Positions 52,898 to 59,740 of a stretch of DNA of 59,740 nucleotides are shown here, in pieces. A program made the translations under genes and the position numbers. The notes beneath the pieces were generated by a model. The model was given only the letters and a program-made list of their open reading frames with translations. It made no database searches and was not told the origin of the DNA. The DNA lies in NCBI GenBank assembly GCA_029265315.1, contig JAJUJM010000012.1:1-59740 (forward strand). Reading direction: 5' to 3'. The DNA comes from Actinomycetota bacterium (GTDB taxonomy: Bacteria > Actinomycetota > Coriobacteriia > Anaerosomatales > PHET01). Numbering within the stretch: position 1 is the first letter of the stretch; every line of letters starts with the position of its first letter.

Positions 52898-54061
52898 ATG
52901 CGCATCGGGATGTTCGCCGACATGTACCTGCCGCACATCAGCGGCGTGACGAACCACATCGCGCTGTACAAGCGCCACTTCGAGGACCTCGGTCACGAGG
53001 TGTACGTGTTCACCTTCGGAGACCTCGACTACGCTGACGCTGAGCCCAACGTCGTGCGCTCCGGGGGCCTGCCGTGGGGCAAGACCGGCTGGCGAGCAGC
53101 CCTCGCCTTCTCACCCGAGGCCCGACGGCTGATCCCGATGCTCGATGTCGCGCACGTACACCATCCGTTCCAGAGCGGGCCGCTCGCGCTCGCTGCATGC
53201 AGGCGCCACGGCATCCCCATCGTGTTCACGAACCACACGCGCTACGAGCTGTACTCCGACTCGTACGCGAGCTTCGTCCCGCGCCCTCTGCGCTACTGGT
53301 TCATCCGCCAGGTGCTCCATCGCTTCTGTTCGGCGGTCGACCTCGTGATCGCTCCCGCCGCCTCCATCGCACAGTGGCTCGATGAGTTCGCGGGTTTCAA
53401 GGACGCCGTGGTCGTGCCCAACGGTATCGACATCGAGCGGTTCGCGAACCCCGCTGAGCGCCGTGCCCGCGCGGAGTTCGGCTTCGGCGATGACGATGTC
53501 GTACTCGTCTACGCCGGGCGCTTGGGGCCGGAGAAGAACACCGAGTGGCTCGCGCGCGAGTTCGCCGCAGCGGCTGCACAGGAGCCACGCTTGCGGCTTC
53601 TCGTGGTCGGCGACGGACCTTCGGCGGCTGGCGCCCGCGCGGTGCTGGCAGCGGCGGGCGTGGCCGAGCGAGCGCACTTCACCGGACTCGTCGACTACCA
53701 GCGCGTGCCCGGCTTCGAGGCGGTGGCCGACGCGTTCGTGACCGGCTCGGTGACCGAAGTGCACCCACTCGTCGTGCTCGAAGCCATGGCGGCGGGGCTG
53801 CCGGTGATCGCGGTGAGCTCGCCCGGCATCGCCGATACGGTCCGCGACGGCGAGAGCGGGCTGCTCGCTCCCACGGTGACGGACGGGGCACTCGCCGAGC
53901 GGATGCTTGCGCTCGCACGAGACCCGGAGCTTCGCCGGCGGCTGCGCGCCGGAGCGCTCGCGGCTGCGGAGGCATACTCGTTCGCACACACCGCCGACGC
54001 GGTACTCGCGCACTACGAACGCCTCGTGTGCGAGAGTGCCCGCGCGTCCGTTCAGCCTTAA
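52898..54061 (+). CDS. Glycosyltransferase family 4 (lipid glucosyl/mannosyl-transferase-like)
   Basis: 387 aa from the ATG at 52898, which has AGGGGG upstream; an ATG at 52880 overlaps the LysE stop. The N-terminal domain has MRIGMFADMYLPHISGVTNH and VHHPFQSG, as in diacylglycerol glucosyltransferases and PimB-like enzymes. The C-terminal domain has VVPNGIDIERF, VYAGRLGPEKN and the GT4 signature FVTGSVTEVHPLVVLEAMA. It is expected to be cytoplasmic and membrane-associated, and it probably acts with the GT28 gene in glycolipid synthesis. Confidence 0.9.
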   Translation: MRIGMFADMYLPHISGVTNHIALYKRHFEDLGHEVYVFTFGDLDYADAEPNVVRSGGLPWGKTGWRAALAFSPEARRLIPMLDVAHVHHPFQSGPLALAACRRHGIPIVFTNHTRYELYSDSYASFVPRPLRYWFIRQVLHRFCSAVDLVIAPAASIAQWLDEFAGFKDAVVVPNGIDIERFANPAERRARAEFGFGDDDVVLVYAGRLGPEKNTEWLAREFAAAAAQEPRLRLLVVGDGPSAAGARAVLAAAGVAERAHFTGLVDYQRVPGFEAVADAFVTGSVTEVHPLVVLEAMAAGLPVIAVSSPGIADTVRDGESGLLAPTVTDGALAERMLALARDPELRRRLRAGALAAAEAYSFAHTADAVLAHYERLVCESARASVQP

Positions 54062-54145
54062 GAAACCTTCCCTCAATCCCTCGCTGGTGTACGCCGATAG
54101 CGATACCAGTACCGGTATGCGTCCACAGGCTGCACAGGAGAGACC

Positions 54146-54466
54146 ATGCGCAAGGAGAACTGCTGGGAAGTGATGGGTTGCGAGCGAGGCCCGGGGGGCA
54201 CGAGGGTTCACGAGAAAGGCGTCTGTCCCGCCGCGACCGCGCATGAGATCGACGGTCTGCACGGAGGGGTCAACGGCGGACGCGCGTGCTGGGGCGTCAT
54301 GAACACGCTGTGCGACGGCGACGTCCAGCTCACGTACGTCCAGAAGCTTCAGAAGTGCATCGGGTGCGAGTTCCATCGCATGGTGCTGGCGCAAGAGCAA
54401 TGCGTCGCCACTCCGCAGGAGGTCATCAGGGCCATCGAGTCCGCAGGGGTCGTCCGGACGAGTTGA
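54146..54466 (+). CDS. Small two-CW domain protein
   Basis: 106 aa with AGGAGAG upstream of the ATG. Two Cys-Trp pairs (C6-W7 and C48-W49) and further cysteines C12, C27, C56, C71, C74 and C86 give eight in total. That spacing matches the two-CW domain seen in small proteins and on signalling proteins of anaerobes. It may bind a metal or iron-sulfur cluster; the function is not established. It is separated from the glycosyltransferase gene by 84 bp containing possible promoter elements. Confidence 0.75.
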   Translation: MRKENCWEVMGCERGPGGTRVHEKGVCPAATAHEIDGLHGGVNGGRACWGVMNTLCDGDVQLTYVQKLQKCIGCEFHRMVLAQEQCVATPQEVIRAIESAGVVRTS

Positions 54467-54479
54467 AGCTAGCGCCTTC

Positions 54480-54496
54480 GCCGGCCGTGAGCCGGC
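54480..54496. terminator. Short hairpin between convergent genes
   Basis: GCCGGC-CGTGA-GCCGGC directly after the two-CW gene and before the convergent repeat-protein gene. There is no T tract. Confidence 0.3.
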
Positions 54497-54536
54497 ACCG
54501 CTCCCAGGACGGGCGCGCCCCTTTTGCGACCGCCGC

Positions 54537-56885
54537 TCAGAGCACCATCCGCCCGGCAGTGCCAACGACGGTCGCCGTCGGTGCCCTCATGGTATAGACA
54601 GCGCTCTTGAGTGCGCTCCACGCATGACCGTTCACGAGCACCCGTGCCTTGAGTGTGCACGACTCTGTGAGCGTGATGGGCCCCACGTACGCGACACGAC
54701 TCGCTGAGTCCATCGGGTCACTCCCGTCGACCGTGTAGTAGATCAAGACACCAGCCAATGAGTGTCGGATCGTGACTGTCTTAGGCGGAGTGTAGGTCCC
54801 GCTCGACAGACTGAAGGACGGAGCCGCATAGCGGATGTCGTACACCCCGGTTCGCGTGGGCGTCCACGTGGAGCCAACGCGTGCCCGGGCCTTCAGCGTC
54901 GTGGTGGTGTCTATGGTTATCGGTCCCGTGTAGCGTGCGCTCGCCTCGGTGGGCTCGGAGCCGTCGGTGGTGTAGTAGATAGGCGCCGAGGGGTCCGCCG
55001 CGTACGTGATGGTCACGCTCTTCATCGAAGTGAAGACAGTCCCCGAAGCGCTCGCATATGGACTGAATGTGGGCGCCGTCAGAGCCGTGGCGCCGATCGT
55101 GAACGTGGCGCAGCGCACGGGGGACCAGACACGCCCATCGATGAGCGCCCGCGCCTTCAAGACGCACGACTCCGAGATCGTCACGGGACCTTGGTAGAGT
55201 CGACTCGAAGCGGTGGGGTCGGAGCCGTCAGTCGTGTAGTAGATCTGCGACCCCGGTGTCGAGTGGGTCATGGTGACGGATTTCGCCGCGGAGTACGCGC
55301 CTCCGTTGGGACTGAAACTCGGCGCAAGGTGACGAACCCTGTACTCGCCCGTCTTCGTGGCACTCCAAGTGCCCGCACCCACGAGCGCACGGGCCTTGAG
55401 TGTCGTGGTCGCGTCAATCGTCACCGGCGCCGAGTATCGCGGACTGGTCTGGTCCGGCTCGGTGCCATCGGTCGTGTAGTAGATCGTCGCCCCGGGAGTG
55501 GGGAACGTCATCCTCACCAGCCGCGGACCGTAATAGGTGCCAGGCGCGGGCGAGAAGCTCGGCGCGAGGACTCGAATCGTGAACGTGCCGGTCCGCACGG
55601 GGCTCCACACGTGCTCGCCAAAGAGCGCTCGCGCCTTCAACGTCGTCGTCACAGGTATCTCTATCGGGGCGGAGTACGGCGGGCTCTCGGTGGTGGGTGT
55701 GGAGCCGTCGACCGTGTAGAAGATCCGTGCCCCCGGAGTCGCGTGCTTGATGGCGACGCGCTGCATCGACGAGTAGCTTCCCGCCCCTGGCGTGAAGTAA
55801 GGCGAGGGATAGCTGATCGTGAACACACCGGTTCGCAGCGGGCTCCACGTGGTTCCGCCAAACAGCGCACGCGCCTTCAGTGTGGTTGTCCGATCGATCG
55901 TCAGCGGTGCGGTGTAGACCGGGCTGTCGGTTCCGGGCTCAGAACCATCAATCGTGTAATGGATGCGAGTGTTCGGCACGGGATAGCGGATGCGCACCGT
56001 CTGAGGACCTGTGAATGTGCGGGCAGACGGCGTGAAGTACGGCTTCGACGTGTTCACGAGGAAGTTGACGGTCGTGAGCGGCCCCCATGAACCGTCCGGT
56101 CTCAGGACCCTGGCTTTGATCGTCTGTGGGCGCCGAACGCTCAGCGGCGTCCCTGTGTAGCGCGACGTGTACTTCGTTGGCAGCGCGCCAGCCGTCGAGA
56201 AGTAGATTCTCGCACCCGGCACGCCGCACGACATGGTCACCCTCACGGGCGAGGAGGTGAAGGCGCCTCCTGGCGGATCGATCACGACCGCACTGTCATT
56301 GACGACGTAGTTCGCCGAAGTCACCGAGCTCGGGACGTAGCCGTCCTTATACGCACGCGCCTTGACGGTCGCGTTCCTGTCCAGCGTGAACGGACCGGTG
56401 AAGAGCGCACTCGCTGTCGTCGGGGTCGAACCGTCCAGTGTGTAGCGAATCTGGGTGCCACCGGTCTGGGAGGTGAGCCATACCTGGATCGGATCGTTGT
56501 ACGTGCCCTGTGTCGGCGAGATGTTGACTGGCCTTGGCGTGACGCCGTACTGGACACTCGCGATCTCTGAAGGACTCGCGCCGTCCTTGAACGCACGGGC
56601 GCGAATCAGTCCAGGGGCGGCAAGGCGGACCTCATTGACGTAGAGCGGACTCGACCGGATGGGCTCGGACCCGTCCGTGGTGTAGTGGATCTCTACCCCC
56701 TCACTCGGTGCGATGATGCGCACCACGGTACCAACCGGGTGCACTCCTCCGGCCGGCCAGAACGTCGGAGTTCCGATTCGATACTCAGAGGCGAACTCCG
56801 GAGTTACCGTTGGAGTGGCCATTCTTGCTGCAATCATCGCCCAATCACTCACCCGCACGGTGGTAGATCCGTACTCAGGCAGCAC
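54537..56885 (-). CDS. Protein of nine tandem chitobiase C-terminal-like repeats, apparently lacking its N-terminus
   Basis: Up to 782 codons (GTG 56885; ATG 56822 possible). Nine units of about 75-85 residues each carry the CHB_HEX_C/FN3-like core, exemplified by IYYTTDGSEPT, then YTGPITID and TLKARA. Such repeats are carbohydrate- or cell-surface-binding modules of secreted proteins. Neither start gives a signal peptide or membrane span, and the first repeat begins almost at once, so the secretion signal and any upstream domain seem to be lost. The region just upstream instead encodes, on the other strand, a short membrane protein. I read this as a truncated remnant at a rearrangement junction near 56780-56830. 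Confidence 0.75.
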   Translation of the reverse strand: MLPEYGSTTVRVSDWAMIAARMATPTVTPEFASEYRIGTPTFWPAGGVHPVGTVVRIIAPSEGVEIHYTTDGSEPIRSSPLYVNEVRLAAPGLIRARAFKDGASPSEIASVQYGVTPRPVNISPTQGTYNDPIQVWLTSQTGGTQIRYTLDGSTPTTASALFTGPFTLDRNATVKARAYKDGYVPSSVTSANYVVNDSAVVIDPPGGAFTSSPVRVTMSCGVPGARIYFSTAGALPTKYTSRYTGTPLSVRRPQTIKARVLRPDGSWGPLTTVNFLVNTSKPYFTPSARTFTGPQTVRIRYPVPNTRIHYTIDGSEPGTDSPVYTAPLTIDRTTTLKARALFGGTTWSPLRTGVFTISYPSPYFTPGAGSYSSMQRVAIKHATPGARIFYTVDGSTPTTESPPYSAPIEIPVTTTLKARALFGEHVWSPVRTGTFTIRVLAPSFSPAPGTYYGPRLVRMTFPTPGATIYYTTDGTEPDQTSPRYSAPVTIDATTTLKARALVGAGTWSATKTGEYRVRHLAPSFSPNGGAYSAAKSVTMTHSTPGSQIYYTTDGSDPTASSRLYQGPVTISESCVLKARALIDGRVWSPVRCATFTIGATALTAPTFSPYASASGTVFTSMKSVTITYAADPSAPIYYTTDGSEPTEASARYTGPITIDTTTTLKARARVGSTWTPTRTGVYDIRYAAPSFSLSSGTYTPPKTVTIRHSLAGVLIYYTVDGSDPMDSASRVAYVGPITLTESCTLKARVLVNGHAWSALKSAVYTMRAPTATVVGTAGRMVL

Positions 56886-57012
56886 TACGACAACCGGTCC
56901 CGGAAGTCTCGTTTATCTACTCGCTGCTGTCGGTATCGGGGTCTGGCTTGGCCTGAAAGGCACTTGGATCGTGTACAACGATTCCATGAAGGGGAAGTCG
57001 GTCCTGTTCTGA
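56815..57012 (+). CDS. Short two-span membrane protein, possibly truncated
   Basis: About 65 aa from GTG 56815; the frame is open back to 56713, but that part is antisense to the repeat protein. Two hydrophobic segments, VAILAAIIAQSLTRTV and LVYLLAAVGIGVWLGLKG, are followed by a short polar tail ending SVLF. Its stop overlaps the next ATG (TGATG), which argues for real translation. The start is uncertain, and the gene may have lost its 5' end at the junction with the repeat-protein gene. Confidence 0.45.
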   Translation: MAILAAIIAQSLTRTVVDPYSGSTTTTGPGSLVYLLAAVGIGVWLGLKGTWIVYNDSMKGKSVLF

Positions 57013-57629
57013 TGGCAATCGAGATTGAAGAAGGTCAGCTCACTATCGGGTCGACAATCGTCGCGCTCGCGGATGCAACCGCAAGAGCGCAGGCGCACCT
57101 TTGTCGCGTTCCCAATAGCCGCGAGCTTGAGCTGGTGGCCACCGACCTCGCTGACAATGCATTCGACTCGGGATTGCTGCGGACGTTCATTCGGCGCGTG
57201 TGTCGATGGGGCGGCTACGCGGGCGTCGGAGGGCGTGTACTGAAGCACAATGAGCCTGCTGTCATCCGCGAGCGATTCGACGCGGCCTGGGAGTACCTGC
57301 GCGTCGGCGATCCGGGCGCCCCTCAGCAGGCTCTCCGAGAGCTGAACCGGTTGTACGGCCTTGGGACGCCATCCTTCGCGTCCAAGCATCTTCGATTCAT
57401 GGCGCCTGCGTGTTGCCCCGTACTCGACAAGTTGGTTGCGCGCACGTGCGGCTACTCGCTGACCGCCGCAGGGTACGGCGCTTATGCTGCTGACGCTCAA
57501 ATCGTGGCAGCTGCTTTGAGCGTGGAAGGCATTCGGAATCCTGTTCGCGACGGTCGATGGCTCGCTGCTGATGTAGACATGGTTGTGTTCTCGACAATTC
57601 AAGGGTGGGACTGCACGGCCCAACAATGA
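57012..57629 (+). CDS. OGG-fold-like protein, probable DNA glycosylase relative
   Basis: 205 aa. The middle region has RLYGLGTPSFASKHLRFMAP, then CPVLDKLVARTCGYSLTAAG, which resembles the helix-hairpin segment of 8-oxoguanine glycosylase OGG-fold proteins found in accessory regions. I cannot confirm catalytic Lys/Asp residues. The base composition looks less GC-rich than the flanks, suggesting acquisition. The stop codon lies inside the attC-like element at 57618, the usual place for a gene-cassette ORF to end. It overlaps the membrane protein by 1 nt. Confidence 0.5.
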   Translation: MAIEIEEGQLTIGSTIVALADATARAQAHLCRVPNSRELELVATDLADNAFDSGLLRTFIRRVCRWGGYAGVGGRVLKHNEPAVIRERFDAAWEYLRVGDPGAPQQALRELNRLYGLGTPSFASKHLRFMAPACCPVLDKLVARTCGYSLTAAGYGAYAADAQIVAAALSVEGIRNPVRDGRWLAADVDMVVFSTIQGWDCTAQQ

Positions 57630-57677
57630 GATCGAGCCGACTCGCTTCGCTCGCGGCTCATCTCACAGACGTCAGAC
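57618..57677 (+). mobile_element. attC-like recombination site (integron gene-cassette type)
   Basis: 60 bp. A 5' box GCCCAAC (57618-57624) fits RYYYAAC, and a 3' box GTCAGAC (57671-57677) fits GTTRRRY with one change. Between them TGAGAT pairs with ATCTCA and GAGCCG with CGGCTC, with one unpaired base on one side, then an imperfect CGCTTCGC tip. By eye the layout resembles the aadA attC. The upstream ORF stops inside the 5' box and a new ORF begins 26 nt after the 3' box, as in cassette arrays. No intI is visible. Confidence 0.6.
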
Positions 57678-57702
57678 CCATCTCAGGAGATTCGGGAGCC
57701 AT

Positions 57703-58089
57703 GTGAAGCGGATCGTAGTTCCTACTCAGTCGCCAGAGGATTGGAAGCGTCTTCTCGCGAAGCCCGACCTTCACTGGCGCGAGGGCTACTCTGCGATGAC
57801 GCTCGCTCAGTCCTGGGAGGCGGCGCACCCGCAGGCACCGTCTGAGATCACATACACGCTCACCGCGTCGGGCGATCCGCTCCTCACGGACCTCGGCCTG
57901 GTGCTCGCAATCCCGGAGTACCAGGTCGACCTACCCGGCGGCACGCGCCCCAGTCAGACGGACGTGCTCGCGCTCATGCGAGGGGAGCGCGGTCTCGTCG
58001 CAGTCGCGGTCGAGGGCAAGGTCGATGAGGCGTTCGGGCCCAGGAAGCACGGAGAGCGGCGCATTGCAGCTCATCCGCCTCAACGTTAG
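57703..58089 (+). pseudogene. Truncated DUF6946-like gene
   Basis: 128 codons from GTG with GGGAG upstream. VPTQSPEDWKRLLAKPDLHW, then EGYSAMTLAQSWE, LLAIPE-like LVLAIPEYQVDLPGG and VAVAVEGKVDEAFGP match the N-terminal two thirds of DUF6946. After FGP the reading frame changes to unrelated RKHGERRIAAHPPQR and stops. The C-terminal half is missing, so this is probably a remnant. The last bases (AACGTTAG) look like a cassette 3' box, but no paired 5' box was found. Function of the family is unknown. Confidence 0.6.
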
Positions 58090-58129
58090 TGATACAGCGC
58101 CGCTCTTCGCCTCGATTCCTCTGTCTTAT

Positions 58130-58146
58130 GGTATAGTTTCTATACC
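58130..58146. promoter_or_regulatory. Operator dyad of the brnT-brnA pair
   Basis: GGTATAG-TTT-CTATACC, a perfect 7-bp inverted repeat, 27 nt upstream of brnT. A TATACT box at 58148-58153 may be the -10. BrnT/BrnA complexes are known to repress their own promoters. Confidence 0.6.
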
Positions 58147-58172
58147 GTATACTGGAATCCTCAGAGGCACCG

Positions 58173-58433
58173 GTGCTGTTCGAGTTCGATGAGGCCAAGA
58201 GTCGCGCCAACAAGGCCAAGCACGGGATCGATTTCGGCAAGGCGCAGGAGCTGTGGCTCGACGATATGCTGCTCGAGCTCGAGGCACGCTCCGAGGATGA
58301 ACCGCGGTTCGTCGTGATCGGCCGTATCGACGGCAGACACCACTCGGCCGTCACGTATCGCGACGACCGTATCCGTCTGATTTCGGTTCGGCGTTCCCGG
58401 GACAAAGAGGTGGCGCTGTATGAAGGCGACTGA
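58173..58433 (+). CDS. brnT: BrnT family toxin
   Basis: 86 aa from GTG with AGAGG upstream. It has the BrnT (DUF497) opening FEFDEAKSRANKAKHGIDF, then RFVVIGRIDGRHHSAVTYRD and RLISVRRSRDKE, including the conserved His, Arg and Glu positions of this RelE-fold ribonuclease. It would cleave RNA and arrest growth unless bound by BrnA. It overlaps brnA by 14 nt. It sits between the cassette-like region and groEL and looks complete. Confidence 0.9.
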   Translation: MLFEFDEAKSRANKAKHGIDFGKAQELWLDDMLLELEARSEDEPRFVVIGRIDGRHHSAVTYRDDRIRLISVRRSRDKEVALYEGD

Positions 58434-58650
58434 CTTCGACAAGAAGTTCGATGCGGGTGTCGAGGACGTCATAGACGACCTCGATCTTGCGAGCGCACGT
58501 CGGCCGCTCCTTGAGACGCGGCGGGTGAACGTGGACTTCCCTGCCTGGATGGTCGAATCGCTCGACAGGGAGGCCAAGCGCCTGGGCGTGACCCGGCAGT
58601 CGGTCATCAAGATGTGGATCGCTGAGCGCTTGGAGCGCAAAGCGTCGTAA
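58420..58650 (+). CDS. brnA: BrnA family antitoxin
   Basis: 76 aa. An acidic N-terminal region binds the toxin, and a C-terminal ribbon-helix-helix is visible: RRVNVDFPAWMVESLDREAK, then RLGVTRQSVIKMWIAERL. It should neutralise BrnT and bind the dyad at 58130. Antitoxin-second order and overlap are typical of this family. Confidence 0.88.
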   Translation: MKATDFDKKFDAGVEDVIDDLDLASARRPLLETRRVNVDFPAWMVESLDREAKRLGVTRQSVIKMWIAERLERKAS

Positions 58651-58686
58651 CCGGCGCTGATCACCGGCAAGCGCGTCAACCACGAA

Positions 58687-58714
58687 AGCCCCCCGGCACG
58701 TCCGCCGGGGGGCT
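58687..58714. terminator. Bidirectional terminator between brnA and groEL
   Basis: A 10-bp stem, AGCCCCCCGG pairing with CCGGGGGGCT, around an 8-nt loop. It is followed by CGTTTG on the + strand and TTTCG on the - strand, so it can end both convergent transcripts. Confidence 0.8.
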
Positions 58715-58762
58715 CGTTTGTCGCGGGACTCGGTTCAGCGCGGTGTCAGCAGCGCGGCTGCG

Positions 58763-59740
<978 letters not shown>

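Noticed and set aside
56700-58720. Integron integrase, transposase or prophage genes
   Set aside because: I looked for tyrosine recombinase, DDE or phage structural motifs on both strands and found none, so the cassette idea rests only on the attC-like element and its context.

Overview
The window is about 60 kb of high-G+C, gene-dense bacterial chromosome. I place it, by inference, in an anaerobic Actinomycetota lineage, perhaps Coriobacteriia-like. The reasons are a CBS-less GuaB3, an orphan PASTA protein, a CWB2-type cell-wall amidase, several genes whose TANNNT box sits 6-9 nt before the ATG (leaderless mRNA), and anaerobic metabolism: the aspartate-semialdehyde/sulfide homocysteine route, MetV, cysteine-cluster flavoproteins and archaeal-type enzymes. 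There are no rRNA or tRNA genes, no CRISPR array, and no integrase or transposase that I can see.

Layout. (1) 1-9984 is a one-carbon and sulfur block. A UPF0280 gene runs off the left edge, followed by a ferritin-like/GGDEF protein (the only + gene here), then lipA, lpdA, metF, metV, a methionine synthase lacking the reactivation domain, a small membrane protein, a NIL/ferredoxin protein and the DUF39 homocysteine synthase. (2) 10088-16864 holds a Nudix hydrolase, a PsiE-like protein, a DMT permease, an orphan PASTA protein and an asymmetric heterodimeric ABC exporter. (3) 17048-20122 holds divergent FMN-type glutamate synthase and glutamine synthetase genes (ammonium assimilation). (4) 20419-26358 holds PadR, an Fe-S flavoprotein and an alpha/beta hydrolase, then archaeal-type phosphoglycerate mutase, a GNAT, threonine synthase and a small unknown protein. 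(5) 26444-31299 is a five-gene operon with 1-4 nt overlaps at every junction: GNAT, methyltransferase, N-formylglutamate amidohydrolase-like, DUF1704 metallopeptidase, ATP-grasp ligase. It is the best candidate for an uncharacterised pathway. (6) 31554-39975 is a phosphate island: pstSCAB, PhoP/PhoR-like regulators, a PAP2 phosphatase and a CBS-type pyrophosphatase. (7) 40010-51029 is mostly housekeeping: PcrA, a zinc-ribbon protein, chorismate mutase/DAHP synthase, GuaA/GuaB3, amidase, EamA and YchF, with a decayed PIN toxin-antitoxin pair at 43764-44174. (8) 51100-54466 holds two lipid-type glycosyltransferases with a LysE exporter, and a two-CW protein. (9) 54537-58720 is an accessory zone: a nine-repeat chitobiase-like protein without a signal peptide, a short membrane protein coupled to an OGG-fold-like protein, an attC-like element, a truncated DUF6946 gene and a BrnT/BrnA toxin-antitoxin pair. 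(10) groEL runs off the right edge.

How the parts connect. Aspartate semialdehyde plus sulfide would give homocysteine (DUF39, NIL-ferredoxin, UPF0280). MetF/MetV would supply methyl-THF, and the corrinoid enzyme would make methionine. ThrC draws on the same aspartate branch. PhoPR and Pst share a putative Pho box. The attC-like element suggests a small integron gene-cassette cluster without its integrase.
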